In this document: positions 34,021 through 43,020 of the stretch, one piece after another
Numbering within the stretch: the first letter of the stretch is position 1
Layout: each line of letters starts with the position of its first letter
Source of the DNA: Bog-473 sp963742035
GTDB lineage: Bacteria > Actinomycetota > Acidimicrobiia > Acidimicrobiales > RAAP-2
Length of the DNA: 64,000 nucleotides
Assembly: GCA_963742035.1 (NCBI GenBank)
Contig: CAVUKH010000006.1
Span: forward strand, 107,000 to 170,999
Direction of reading: 5' to 3'
Translations under genes and position numbers: made by a program
Notes under the pieces: model-generated
The model's input: only the letters and a program-made list of their open reading frames with translations
Told to the model about the DNA's origin: nothing
The model's database searches: none

Positions 34021-35393
34021 GTGGAGGCGGGTGCCGGCGAGGCCTGCGCCAGGTCGTCGAGCCCTCCGTTCAGGGCGTCGACGATCCGCACGATCTCCTC
34101 CGCCGTGATCGTCAGCGGCGGCATCAGCACCACCACGTCGCCCAACGGACGGAGCAACACACCCCGCGAGACCGCACCCGCGCACACCCGCCGGCCCCAA
34201 CGCAGTCCGGGCGAGGGCGGCGCCAACTCGATGCCGACCATGAGGCCCCGCTGGCGGACGTCGCGCACTTCGGCCCGACCGGACAAATGTTCTCCGAGCA
34301 ACGCAGACAACTGGTCGGCCCGCGCCCGCACGTTCCCGAGCACATCCCAAGCCTCAATCAGCCGCAGGTGCTCGAGGGCCACCGCCGCCGCCAACGCGTT
34401 CCCCCCGTAGGAATGCCCGTGGTAGAAGGTCTCGGGCCCGAGATCGGGCCCGAGGAACGCGCCGAAGACCTGGCCCGACGCCACCGTCGCCGACATGGCC
34501 AGGTAGCCGCCCGTGATCCCCTTCCCCACGCACATGAGGTCAGGGCGCAGGCCGCACTGCTCCGAGGCGAACAGCGTCCCCGTCCGCCCGAATCCGGTCG
34601 CCACCTCGTCGCAGATGAGGAGGGTGCCGGCCTGGCGGCACGCCTCGCCGATCCGCCGCACGTCGGACGCGGAGGCACACAACATGCCGGACGCACCCTG
34701 CACCAGGGGCTCGATCACCACGGCAGCGAGCTCGGTGCCGTGGGCCTCAATGGCCGCGCACGCCTTGTCGGCCCAGCCCGGGTCGGCATAGCCGGGCGTC
34801 CGCACGACGGGAAAGCACAACGGGTCGAACACCGCACTGAATACGCCGCCATCACCGACGGAGAGTGAGCCGAGGGTGTCCCCGTGATATGCGTCGCCGA
34901 GCGCGAGGAAGCGCGTGCGGCCGTCGACGCCGCTGTTCACCCAATACTGGAACGCGATCTTGAGCGCCTGCTCGACCGCCACCGCTCCGTCCGCGGCGAA
35001 GAGGAAGTGGGGATCGTCGACGGGCACCACGGGGGCGAGAGCCTCGGCCAACTCGACGACGACCGTGTTGCCGTTGCCCAGCATGGTTGAGTGCGCCACC
35101 TTGCCGGCCTGGGCGACGAGAGCGGCATCGAGCTCGGGGACGCGGTGCCCGAGCGTGTTGACCCAGAGCGACGAGATGGCGTCGAGATAGCGGCGGCCAT
35201 CGGCGTCGATCAGCTCGCGGCCCTCGGCCCGATCGATGACGAGGGGCGCGTTGCCGGCGTAGGCCGCCATCTGGGTGAAGCCGTGCCAGACCACCGCGGC
35301 ATCACGCTCGACCCACGTCGCCGTCTGCGCGGCGGCGGCAAGACCCGACGGGGGACGCTGGTCTTGTGGATTGGGTCGATCGGGGTCGCTCAC
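34017..35393 (-). CDS. bioA: Adenosylmethionine-8-amino-7-oxononanoate aminotransferase
   Basis: I place the start at the GTG at 35393 (458 residues), since the upstream extension is low-quality sequence. BioA marks are YLDAISSLWVNTLGHRVPEL, GDAYHGDTLGSLSVGD, LLICDEVATGFGRTGTLFAS and the PLP lysine in MCVGKGITGGYLAMSATVAS. It transfers the amino group of SAM to KAPA to make diaminopelargonic acid. It heads the bioA-bioF-bioD operon and is divergent from the riboflavin synthase gene with 61 bases between. No BirA-type site was evident by eye. Confidence 0.93.
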   Translation of the reverse strand: MSDPDRPNPQDQRPPSGLAAAAQTATWVERDAAVVWHGFTQMAAYAGNAPLVIDRAEGRELIDADGRRYLDAISSLWVNTLGHRVPELDAALVAQAGKVAHSTMLGNGNTVVVELAEALAPVVPVDDPHFLFAADGAVAVEQALKIAFQYWVNSGVDGRTRFLALGDAYHGDTLGSLSVGDGGVFSAVFDPLCFPVVRTPGYADPGWADKACAAIEAHGTELAAVVIEPLVQGASGMLCASASDVRRIGEACRQAGTLLICDEVATGFGRTGTLFASEQCGLRPDLMCVGKGITGGYLAMSATVASGQVFGAFLGPDLGPETFYHGHSYGGNALAAAVALEHLRLIEAWDVLGNVRARADQLSALLGEHLSGRAEVRDVRQRGLMVGIELAPPSPGLRWGRRVCAGAVSRGVLLRPLGDVVVLMPPLTITAEEIVRIVDALNGGLDDLAQASPAPAST

Positions 35394-35454
35394 CGGGCAA
35401 TTGTGGACCAGGGACGTCGGCCGGACCAGGCGAAGCTCTGCGCGAGAATGGGTC

Positions 35455-35931
35455 ATGGACCTGATCGGTGTGGTCGACACCATGTTCGCTCGCTACGACA
35501 TGGGCGGCGAGGCGCTCGACGAGCTGGCCGAATGCCCAGGATACGGCACCCAATTCACCACGCTGCGCCGCACCGTGCCCGGCTTCAAGGACCTGGCTGT
35601 GGCGGCCAAGAAGATGATCGAGGAGGACGGCTGCCGCATTGTGGTGGCTCTGGGCATGCCGGGCCGGGAGCAGGTGGACAAGGTCTGCGCCCACGAGGCC
35701 TCGACCGGGATCATGACGGCCCAGCTCATGACCAACACGCCGATCCTGGAGGTGTTCGTCCACGAGGACGAGTCAGATGACCCGGCCGAGCTGGCCATGG
35801 TTTTCCGCAACCGCTCACGGGACCACGCCCGCAACGCCTACCTGATGCTCTACGAACCCGAGGCGCTCACGGCCCGGGCCGGCCAGGGCGTCCGGCAGGG
35901 CTTCGCCAACGCCGGGCCACTCGAGCTGTAG
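35455..35931 (+). CDS. ribC: Archaeal-type riboflavin synthase (lumazine-synthase-like fold)
   Basis: At 158 residues this matches the length and nearly every block of the archaeal riboflavin synthase family: IGVVDTMFARYDMGGEALDE (4-23), RRTVPGFKDLAVAAKKMIEE (38-57), VALGMPG (64-70), KVCAHEASTGIMTAQLMTN (76-94), VFVHEDE (100-106) and NRSRDHARNAY (119-129). The enzyme dismutates two 6,7-dimethyl-8-ribityllumazine molecules to riboflavin. It is unrelated in sequence to the bacterial RibE type with duplicated lumazine-binding domains. No other riboflavin gene is in the window. The ATG at 35455 is set by the family N-terminus. Confidence 0.85.
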   Translation: MDLIGVVDTMFARYDMGGEALDELAECPGYGTQFTTLRRTVPGFKDLAVAAKKMIEEDGCRIVVALGMPGREQVDKVCAHEASTGIMTAQLMTNTPILEVFVHEDESDDPAELAMVFRNRSRDHARNAYLMLYEPEALTARAGQGVRQGFANAGPLEL

Positions 35932-35947
35932 GCCGTTCCGCCGGATC

Positions 35948-35988
35948 CGGGTCAGACCGGGTGCCGCCGCCAAACCCGGCCTGACCCG
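35948..35988. terminator. Hairpin between convergent genes, bidirectional terminator candidate
   Basis: Arms 35948-35962 (CGGGTCAGACCGGGT) and 35974-35988 (ACCCGGCCTGACCCG) pair over 15 positions with one mismatch and an 11-base loop. It lies between the stop of the riboflavin synthase gene and the end of the convergent acyl-CoA dehydrogenase gene. There is no T-run, as is common in high-GC actinobacteria. Confidence 0.7.
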
Positions 35989-36063
35989 CAACTCGGCGAG
36001 CGCGCGCGGTGACCTGTCACGGGTTGTTCCAGGACAGCCTTCTGTGTTGGTAACGGGCGCGGG

Positions 36064-37206
36064 TCAGGGATCTCGCGGCAGACCGAGAACCTTTTCGGCC
36101 ACGATGTTGCGTTGGACCTCCGCCGTGCCGCCGCCGACGGTCAACGCGGGCGCGAAGAGGAAGCCGCGGGACCAGGTGGGATCCGACACGGCCGGCGCCC
36201 CGGACGGGCCCCACCCGCCCACCGGGCCCGTCCCGTCCACCATGCCGAAGGGCCCCGCCAGATCACGGGCCAGATCCATGATGTGCTGGCCGTGGGCGTC
36301 GGCGATCGCCTTGCGCACGGAGGCCTCGGCGCCCGGCGCACGCCCGGCCAGGACCGCCGACACCATCCGGAGCCGCAGCACCCGCAGGATCTGGGCCTCG
36401 ACGAAGACGCCGACCAAGCGGTCCCGTGTGGATGGGTCGGGCGCACCGCCGGCGCTCCGGATCAGATCCACGAGGTCCTCTGCCGTCGGGCCCATCCCCC
36501 ACAGAGCCCCCTCGCCCGACAGTGACACCCGCTCGTTGCCCAGGGTCACCTTGGCCAGTTCCCAGCCGCCGTGCTCGGGTCCCACCAGGTGATCCGCCGG
36601 GAGTCGCACGTCCGTCAGGAACACCTCGTTGAAGGCGTGCTCCCCCGTCATGTCGATCAGCGGCCTGATCTCGATTCCCGCCGCACTCATGGGGCAGACG
36701 AAGTAACTGATCCCCCTGTGCTTGGTGGCGGTGGGATCCGTACGGGCGAGAAGGATCCCCCATTTGGCGATGTGCGCGTAACTGGTCCATACCTTCTGCC
36801 CGTTGACGACCCAGTGCTCGCCGTCACGCTCGGCCCGGGTCGTGAGCCCTGCGAGGTCCGAGCCGGCACCAGGCTCGGAGAACAGCTGGCACCAGAAGTC
36901 CTCTCCGCTGAGCAGCGGCCAGAGCCACCGTTCCTTCTGCTCCTCCGTGCCGGCGTACATGAGGGTTGGCCCCGCCCATCCGATGCCGATGGGGTTGATC
37001 GGACGCCTGACGCCTTTCCGCCGGAGCTCCTCGTCGATCATGAGCTGGGTCAGCGGATCGGCATCGAGCCCGTACGGCGGCGCCCAGTGCGGCGCCACAT
37101 AACCGGCCTCGGCCAGCTGGCGGCCGGTGGGGCTCGGGTGCTCGTCGAGCCAGTTCCGCACCCTTTGCCGACGGGGGTCGTCGTCGCCGGGGAGGCCGAG
37201 GTCCAC
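36064..37206 (-). CDS. Acyl-CoA dehydrogenase
   Basis: 380 residues with the family marks QLFSEPGAGSDLAGLTTRAE, WVVNGQKVWTSYAHIAKWGI, GWELAKVTLGNERVSLSGEG and a C-terminal VGGGTAEVQRNIVAEKVLGL. The flavin oxidation site where a Glu usually acts reads GGGTAEVQ, so the base may be placed elsewhere, as in mycobacterial FadE paralogues. The start is a GTG at 37206. It is divergent from an acyl-CoA ligase with 73 bases between, which suggests that the two activate and oxidise the same acid. Confidence 0.9.
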   Translation of the reverse strand: MDLGLPGDDDPRRQRVRNWLDEHPSPTGRQLAEAGYVAPHWAPPYGLDADPLTQLMIDEELRRKGVRRPINPIGIGWAGPTLMYAGTEEQKERWLWPLLSGEDFWCQLFSEPGAGSDLAGLTTRAERDGEHWVVNGQKVWTSYAHIAKWGILLARTDPTATKHRGISYFVCPMSAAGIEIRPLIDMTGEHAFNEVFLTDVRLPADHLVGPEHGGWELAKVTLGNERVSLSGEGALWGMGPTAEDLVDLIRSAGGAPDPSTRDRLVGVFVEAQILRVLRLRMVSAVLAGRAPGAEASVRKAIADAHGQHIMDLARDLAGPFGMVDGTGPVGGWGPSGAPAVSDPTWSRGFLFAPALTVGGGTAEVQRNIVAEKVLGLPRDP

Positions 37207-37279
37207 GCGCGGAGCGTAGGCTCATCGCCGCGCTTCGTGCATTTCGGCGGGGGCGGGGGGTCGACATGGGAGTGGTCGC

Positions 37280-38908
37280 ATGAGCAACTGGAACTACGCA
37301 GACGTCTGGGAGACGGTGGCGGACCTGCAGCCCGACTCCATTGCGGTGACACAGGGCGACCGCAACATCGCCTGGGACGAGTTCGACCGCGGCGCCGACG
37401 GCATCGCGCAGTTTCTGCTCGACCTCAACGCGGTGCAGCAGGACAAGGTCGCCATCTATCTCTACAACTCGCCCGAGTACCTGCAGACGTCGTTCGCCGC
37501 AGTCAAGATCGGCCTCGTCCCGGTCAACACCAATTACCGCTACGGCGACGACGAGCTGAGCTACCTGTGGGACAACGCGGATGCCATCGCGGTGGTCTTC
37601 CATGGGGCGTTCGCAGACCGTATTGAGCGGATCCTCGACCGCGTGCCTCGGGTGAAGGGCTGGCTCTGGGTCGACGACGGGTCGGGGCCCTGCCCCGAAT
37701 GGGCGACCCCGTACGAGGACGCGGCGAAGTGCGCCATCGGTCGGGTGTCGGCGCCCTGGGGCCGCAGCGGCGACGACCTCTACATGCTCTACACCGGCGG
37801 GACGACCGGCATGCCCAAGGGGGTGATGTGGCGCCAGGACGACTTGTTCGCCCGGCTGATCGAGAGCGGTGTGCGCCACTACCCCGTCGATGGCGGCATC
37901 GAAGCCGTCCGCACCGCGCTCGAGTCCAGCCCGGGCGGCGTCACCATCCTGCCCGCCTGCCCGCTCATGCACGGCACCGGCAACTTCCCCTCCAACACCG
38001 TGTTGGCCGAGGGTGGGCGAGTCTGCCTGCTCGAGTCACGCAAGTACGACCCCGTCGAGATGCTCGACACCATCCAACGGGAGAAGGTGAACGCGCTGGT
38101 CTTCGTGGGCGACCCTTTCGCCCGGCCACTCCTCGCTGCCCTCGACGCGGATCCGGACGCGTGGGACCTGAGCTCGCTCATGATGATCATTTCGTCGGGG
38201 GCCATGTGGAGCGAGCCGGTGAAGGAGGGGCTGCTGGCCCACCACCCCGGCATGCTCCTCGTGGACGCATTCAGCTCGTCCGAGGCACTCGGCATGGGCG
38301 TGTCGGTGTCGTCCCGCGGAGCCGCGGCCAAGACGGCATCGTTCACCTTGGGCCCCGACGTCAAGGTGCTCACGGAGGACGGACGCCAAGTGGAGGCGGG
38401 CTCCGACGAAGTGGGCGTGCTGGCCCTGGGCGGGCGCAACCCGCTGGGCTACTACAAGGACGACGAGAAGTCGGAGCGCACGTTCAAGGAGATGGACGGG
38501 GTGCGCTACTCCATTCCTGGTGACTTCGCCCAGGTCGGCGCCGACGGGACCATCCACCTGCTGGGCCGGGGGTCGGTCTGCATCAACTCGGGGGGCGAGA
38601 AGATCTTCCCCGAGGAGGTCGAGGAGGCTCTCAAGACACACGAGGCGGTGCGCGACGCCGTCGTGGTGGGGGTCCCGCACCCCACCTACGGCGAACAGGT
38701 CGTCGCCGTTGTCGAGCTGCATCCCGATGCCGGTGTGACTCCTGCCGAGGCCGAGCTGATCGAACACGTGAAAACTCGGCTGGCCTCGTACAAATCGCCC
38801 CGGCGCGTGCGAGCCGTGCCGACCATCGGGCGGGCGCCCAACGGCAAGGTGGACTACCGGCGTCACCGGGCGGAGTCCATGGACGAACTCGGGGTGCCCG
38901 CCGGTTGA
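37280..38908 (+). CDS. Acyl-CoA ligase (FadD type, AMP-forming)
   Basis: The 542-residue ANL-family enzyme has the ATP loop YMLYTGGTTGMPKGVMWRQD, motif LVDAFSSSEALGMG, and the hinge and C-terminal lysine region GRGSVCINSGGEKIFPEEVE with GRAPNGKVDYR. It makes an acyl-CoA through an acyl-adenylate. It closely resembles the frameshifted ligase at 43046 (both read GGEKIFPEEVE), so they are paralogues. Substrates of this mycobacterial FadD group include long-chain and sterol-derived acids. It is divergent from an acyl-CoA dehydrogenase gene. Confidence 0.92.
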   Translation: MSNWNYADVWETVADLQPDSIAVTQGDRNIAWDEFDRGADGIAQFLLDLNAVQQDKVAIYLYNSPEYLQTSFAAVKIGLVPVNTNYRYGDDELSYLWDNADAIAVVFHGAFADRIERILDRVPRVKGWLWVDDGSGPCPEWATPYEDAAKCAIGRVSAPWGRSGDDLYMLYTGGTTGMPKGVMWRQDDLFARLIESGVRHYPVDGGIEAVRTALESSPGGVTILPACPLMHGTGNFPSNTVLAEGGRVCLLESRKYDPVEMLDTIQREKVNALVFVGDPFARPLLAALDADPDAWDLSSLMMIISSGAMWSEPVKEGLLAHHPGMLLVDAFSSSEALGMGVSVSSRGAAAKTASFTLGPDVKVLTEDGRQVEAGSDEVGVLALGGRNPLGYYKDDEKSERTFKEMDGVRYSIPGDFAQVGADGTIHLLGRGSVCINSGGEKIFPEEVEEALKTHEAVRDAVVVGVPHPTYGEQVVAVVELHPDAGVTPAEAELIEHVKTRLASYKSPRRVRAVPTIGRAPNGKVDYRRHRAESMDELGVPAG

Positions 38909-38935
38909 GCGCCGGGCCTGGGCCAGACTGAGGTC

Positions 38936-39565
38936 ATGTTCATCGCCCCGGTCGACGCCACCAGCGGGGAGGACGAATGGCGTCCCTTCGTCATGTCTCA
39001 TCCGTTCGGCCACCTGGTGGCGCCGGGTGGCCCGGGGCGCGATCTTCCGGTCGTCGTGCCCACGCAGTTCGTGCTGGAGGGTGACAGCGTGTGGCTGCAT
39101 CTCGTGCGGGCCAACCCCGTGTTCGCTGCCCTGGCCGAGAATCCGCGAGTGCTGCTGAGCGTGGCCGACGACTGGGCCTTCATCCCGTCGTCGTGGAAGG
39201 TGATCGGCGACGAGGACCCGGCCCTCGGGATCCCGACCACCTATTACGGCGCGGTGCAGCTGACCGGCACGGCGACGGTGCACGACGAGCGTTCGCAGCC
39301 GGGCAGTGTCGCGGCGATCCTCCGGCGCCAACTGGCCACGTTCCAACCCGACGTCGGTGTCGCCGACCCAGCCTCGTCGCATGCAGTCAGGCTGCTGGGA
39401 ATCCTCGGGATCACCATGGAGGTGGAGCAGGTGTCGGCCAAGTTCAAGTACGGCGGCAACGTCGACGAGGCCCATCGCCGCGCCGTGGCCGAGCGGTTAC
39501 GGGAGCGAGGTACACCGGGCGACGAGGTGGTAGCCGTGCACGTCGAGCGGCGGCTGCGGGGCTGA
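38936..39565 (+). CDS. FMN-binding PaiB-like protein
   Basis: The 209-residue protein has the PaiB/FMN-binding split-barrel pattern. Marks are FVMSHPFGHLVAPGG near residue 20, VWLHLVRANPVFAALAENPR, FIPSSWKV, VPTQFVL, and the C-terminal VSAKFKYGGNVDEAHRRAVA. Bacillus PaiB is described as a negative regulator of protease and sporulation genes, but many relatives probably act as flavin- or F420-dependent reductases or heme-degrading proteins. It follows the acyl-CoA ligase by 27 bases and may be in its operon. Confidence 0.8.
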   Translation: MFIAPVDATSGEDEWRPFVMSHPFGHLVAPGGPGRDLPVVVPTQFVLEGDSVWLHLVRANPVFAALAENPRVLLSVADDWAFIPSSWKVIGDEDPALGIPTTYYGAVQLTGTATVHDERSQPGSVAAILRRQLATFQPDVGVADPASSHAVRLLGILGITMEVEQVSAKFKYGGNVDEAHRRAVAERLRERGTPGDEVVAVHVERRLRG

Positions 39566-39602
39566 GTACTGCTCTGATCCGACGGCGGTTGTCCGACGGC
39601 GG

Positions 39603-40052
39603 TTACTCGACGGCGGCGGCCAGGTTGGCCAGTGTCGCCGTCATCTCCTGTTCGGCGTGTGCAGCGCTGTGGTCGCCCATGACGCGGGCCACGGTGGCGA
39701 ACCACCGCTTGCGCTGATCGATCCATGATTCGGTGATCCGACAGCCGTTGTCGGTGTCCTCAATGTCGTAGCGCCACGTCGCCACGGCCAGCGGACCCGA
39801 TGTCACCGCGAACTCGAACAGCCGGTGGGGCTCGCAGCCGACAACCGTCACGGTCGTGGACCAGCGCCGCAGCCCGTTCTTGTTGGAGCCGGTGAAGACG
39901 GCACCGAGGGCCGGTCCGGTCGCTCCCTTCGCCCATTTCCCGCCGGCGTTCTCGGGCGACCACTCCCCCATCCGGGGCAGGTCGGTGACGAGCATCCAGA
40001 CCTTCTCGGCGGGTGCAGCGATGTCGCGCGTGACAGCGGTGGGGTAGGCCAT
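39603..40052 (-). CDS. SRPBCC family ligand-binding protein
   Basis: 149 residues beginning VTRDIAAPAEKVWMLVTDLP, with MGEWSPENAGGKW and WRYDIEDTDNGCRITESWID. This is the START/polyketide-cyclase (SRPBCC) fold with a deep hydrophobic pocket. It has no catalytic signature that I can assign. It is divergent from the class II aldolase gene with 23 bases between starts, which implies shared control. Confidence 0.85.
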   Translation of the reverse strand: MAYPTAVTRDIAAPAEKVWMLVTDLPRMGEWSPENAGGKWAKGATGPALGAVFTGSNKNGLRRWSTTVTVVGCEPHRLFEFAVTSGPLAVATWRYDIEDTDNGCRITESWIDQRKRWFATVARVMGDHSAAHAEQEMTATLANLAAAVE

Positions 40053-40075
40053 CGGGCAGACGATAGTTTCTAGCC

Positions 40076-40888
40076 ATGGAACAAGCCCTTTCCGTCTCCA
40101 ATCCAGGCACGGTCCAGGCAGCGCCCCGCAGGCTCAGGATGCCCGCTCCGCCGACGTTCACCAACGTGGAGGAGGAACGCCTGCATCGCAAGCAACGGCT
40201 GGCCGGCGCACTGCGCCTCTTCGGACGCTTCGGCTTCTCCGAGGGTGTCGCAGGGCACATCACGGCGCGCGATCCCGAGCTCACCGACCACTTCTGGGTG
40301 AACCCATTCGCCATGAGCTTTCGCCACGTGCGCGTGTCCGACCTCATCCTCGTGAGCCACACCGGTGAGGTCGTCCAAGGCGATCGCCCGGTCAACCCGG
40401 CTGCCTTCGCCATCCACTCCGCCGTCCACGCGGCACGCCCCGACGTCATGGCGGCTGCCCACGCCCATTCGGTCTACGGCAAAGCGTGGTCCGCCCTCGG
40501 GCGCCCGCTCGATCCGATCACGCAGGACGCGTGCGTCTTCTACCAGGACCACACCGTGTGCGAGGAAGGTGGCGGTGCCATCGTGCTGGAGGAGGCCGCC
40601 GCCAAGGCTCTGGCGGCCGCGCTCGGTCCGCACAAAGCCACCATCCACCGCAATCACGGGCTGTTCACGGTCGGACACACAGTCGACGAGGCAGCGTGGT
40701 GGTTCATCACCATGGAGCGCTCCTGCCAGGCCCAGCTGCTCGCCGAAGCGGCCGGGACCCCGGTGATCATCGACGACGAGGGGGCGACCTACACGCGGGA
40801 CAACTCCGCCTCGCCCTACGGTGGATGGTTGTCGTTCCAGCCGCTGTGGGACGAAATCTGCCGGAGTGATCCGGACTTGTTCGACTGA
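40076..40888 (+). CDS. Class II aldolase/adducin family protein
   Basis: 270 residues. The zinc ligands of the fold are visible as two His in VMAAAHAHSVYGKAWSALGR and one in ATIHRNHGLFTVGHTVDEAA. The N-terminal GFSEGVAGHITARDPELTDH carries the phosphate/substrate loop. Members cleave phosphorylated sugars or decarboxylate, but many actinobacterial relatives lack a known substrate. The upstream SRPBCC gene is divergent. About 160 bases downstream begins a large secreted repeat protein. Confidence 0.88.
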   Translation: MEQALSVSNPGTVQAAPRRLRMPAPPTFTNVEEERLHRKQRLAGALRLFGRFGFSEGVAGHITARDPELTDHFWVNPFAMSFRHVRVSDLILVSHTGEVVQGDRPVNPAAFAIHSAVHAARPDVMAAAHAHSVYGKAWSALGRPLDPITQDACVFYQDHTVCEEGGGAIVLEEAAAKALAAALGPHKATIHRNHGLFTVGHTVDEAAWWFITMERSCQAQLLAEAAGTPVIIDDEGATYTRDNSASPYGGWLSFQPLWDEICRSDPDLFD

Positions 40889-41050
40889 ATCGACGCCGGT
40901 GTCCATGCGACGGCGCACCAAGCCGACAAGGCACGCGCAAGGCCCACCCACCGCGCACCCAATTCGTCTCGGGATCACCGATTTTCCGGGAGCGGCCAAC
41001 TAGCGTCTGCCCCGCGGGGCCAACGCCTGGGCCGCGGAAAGTGGGGAGTT

Positions 41051-42967
41051 GTGAGGACTTTGACGCGTCGATCCGTATCCGCCCTGTCCGCCGTTGTCCT
41101 GGGGACCTGCCTCCTCTTGGGCGTGACGTCCGCGGGGGCGGCGACCCTCACCGTCCCGGCAACGGTCGCCGCGTCGAACTGGACCGCCGCCACGAGCACG
41201 CCGGCGGTGGCCGACGGCGCCTTCTACGGCGTCTCTTGCGCAAGCGCGACATTCTGCGTGGGCGTCGGCGACCAGGTCGTGAGCGCGCAGACCGACACGC
41301 TCATTGAGCAGTGGAACGGCTCGTCGTGGACCATGGACACGGGGCCCTCCCTCACCGGGTCGGGCTTCCTGTCCGCAGTGAGTTGTGCCAGCCCGACGCT
41401 GTGCATGGCGGTCGGCGGGACCGGATCGAGCACGCTGGCCGAGCAGTGGAACGGGTCCACCTGGACCGTCGTGCCGAGCCCCAACGAGACCGGCTTCACC
41501 GGGAACGTCTTCAGCGGGGTGTCCTGCCCCACCACCACCTTCTGCATGGCGGCCGGTCAGGCCAACGGCGCCGGCACGTACGCCCCGCTCGCTGCGAGTT
41601 GGAACGGGACGACCTGGTCGCTCCAGACGACTCCGACCACGGGCCTCGGCATCGGCCCCTTCTTCAATGCCGTCTCCTGCACGACGTCGACGATGTGCAT
41701 GGCCGTCGGCAATGCGGACGAGGGGGACTCGAGCATGGCCGAACAGTGGAACGGCACTGCGTGGACCGTCGTCTCGACCCCGAACCCCGACGGGCAGAGC
41801 ATCGTCGACCTCACCGGCATCTCGTGCATCGGCTCCGCCTGGTGCACGGCGGTCGGACAGGGCTTCATCACCGGGACCGGGTACCAGACGTTGGTCGAGC
41901 AGTGGAACGGGTCCACCTGGTCGATCGTGCCGAGCCCCAACGCCCCAACCGTGAACAACTTCCTGCAGGGCATCGACTGCTTCAGCATGACGTCCTGTTC
42001 GGCCGTGGGGTACTCGGGCGATGCCACGCAAGCACTCGCCTGGAACGGCACCACATGGACCAGCGCGACCACGCCGAACCAGATGGGCGCCGACAGCACA
42101 CAACTGAACGCTGTCTCCTGCGTCACCGACTGGGCCTGCGTCGGGCTCGGCAACAGCGCGATCGCCGGGATCCCGAGCCCGTACGCGGCCAGCGCGCCGA
42201 TCGCTCGCTCCGGGTACCGTTTCGTCGCTTCCGATGGTGGCATCTTCAGCTACGGGACCGGCGCGCCGTTCCTCGGCTCCATGGGCGGGATGCCGCTCAA
42301 CAACCCCATCGTCGGCATGGCGGTCATGCCCGCCGGCGACGGCTACTACCTGGTGGCCTCCGACGGAGGGGTCTTCAGTTTCGGTTCGGCCAGGTTCTAC
42401 GGCTCCACCGGCGGAACCCACCTCAACGCGCCCATCGTCGGCATGGCCGTGACCGCCGACGGCGACGGGTACTGGCTGGTGGCCTCCGACGGTGGCGTGT
42501 TCGCCTATGGCGACGCCCAGTTCTACGGGTCGGCAGGTTCGATCCACCTGAACAAGCCAATCGTCGGCATGGCGGCCACCCCGAACGGGCTGGGCTACTA
42601 CCTGGTCGCCTCGGACGGCGGGATCTTCAACTACGGCAACGCGACATTCGCGGGTTCGACGGGCGGCACGAAGCTGAACCAGCCGATCGTCGGGATGGCC
42701 GTCCCGGTCGGCGGTGGCTACTACCTGGTGGCGTCCGACGGTGGCATCTTCAGCTTCCCGACGACCGGCGGGCCGCCGTTCCTCGGTTCCACCGGCTCCA
42801 TCAAGCTCAACAAGCCGATCGTGGGGATGACAGCGGTCGCCGGCGGCTACTACCTCAGCGGCTCCGATGGCGGGGTCTTCGCCTTCCCGACGACCGGCGG
42901 GCCGCCGTTCCTCGGTTCCACCGGCTCCATCAAGCTCAACAAGCCGATCGTCGGGATCAGCGGGTGA
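41051..42967 (+). CDS. Secreted protein with seven Cys-rich N-terminal repeats and a six-repeat C-terminal module
   Basis: From the GTG at 41051 the product is 638 residues. A signal peptide ends near AGAATLTVPA. Residues of about 45-370 hold seven repeats of about 45-50 residues with the core AVSCASPTLCMAVGGTG and EQWNGSTWTVVPSPN; the Cys pair of each repeat is eight residues apart and may form a disulfide. Residues of about 380-638 are six copies of the 42-43-residue YYLVASDGGIFSFGSARFYG repeat also found at the ends of the proteins at 8136 and 44711. A cell-surface or adhesive role is plausible but unproven. The hairpin at 42974-43008 follows the stop. Confidence 0.82.
   Translation: MRTLTRRSVSALSAVVLGTCLLLGVTSAGAATLTVPATVAASNWTAATSTPAVADGAFYGVSCASATFCVGVGDQVVSAQTDTLIEQWNGSSWTMDTGPSLTGSGFLSAVSCASPTLCMAVGGTGSSTLAEQWNGSTWTVVPSPNETGFTGNVFSGVSCPTTTFCMAAGQANGAGTYAPLAASWNGTTWSLQTTPTTGLGIGPFFNAVSCTTSTMCMAVGNADEGDSSMAEQWNGTAWTVVSTPNPDGQSIVDLTGISCIGSAWCTAVGQGFITGTGYQTLVEQWNGSTWSIVPSPNAPTVNNFLQGIDCFSMTSCSAVGYSGDATQALAWNGTTWTSATTPNQMGADSTQLNAVSCVTDWACVGLGNSAIAGIPSPYAASAPIARSGYRFVASDGGIFSYGTGAPFLGSMGGMPLNNPIVGMAVMPAGDGYYLVASDGGVFSFGSARFYGSTGGTHLNAPIVGMAVTADGDGYWLVASDGGVFAYGDAQFYGSAGSIHLNKPIVGMAATPNGLGYYLVASDGGIFNYGNATFAGSTGGTKLNQPIVGMAVPVGGGYYLVASDGGIFSFPTTGGPPFLGSTGSIKLNKPIVGMTAVAGGYYLSGSDGGVFAFPTTGGPPFLGSTGSIKLNKPIVGISG
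42754..42951 (+). repeat. Two identical 69-bp copies within the C-terminal repeats
   Basis: Bases 42754-42822 and 42883-42951 are identical and 129 bases (43 codons) apart. They are the last two units of the repeat module of the secreted protein. The DNA identity is far above that of the other units and indicates recent duplication or gene conversion. Confidence 0.8.
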
Positions 42968-42973
42968 GGGGCT

Positions 42974-43008
42974 ATCGGCTGACCCGTCCGGACCCCGGGT
43001 CAGCCGAT
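42974..43008. terminator. Perfect 13-bp hairpin after the secreted repeat gene
   Basis: Arms ATCGGCTGACCCG (42974-42986) and CGGGTCAGCCGAT (42996-43008) are fully complementary with a nine-base loop. It starts seven bases after the stop codon at 42967 and separates that gene from the acyl-CoA ligase promoter. No T-run follows. Confidence 0.8.
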
Positions 43009-43020
43009 TGCCCGCAGAAC

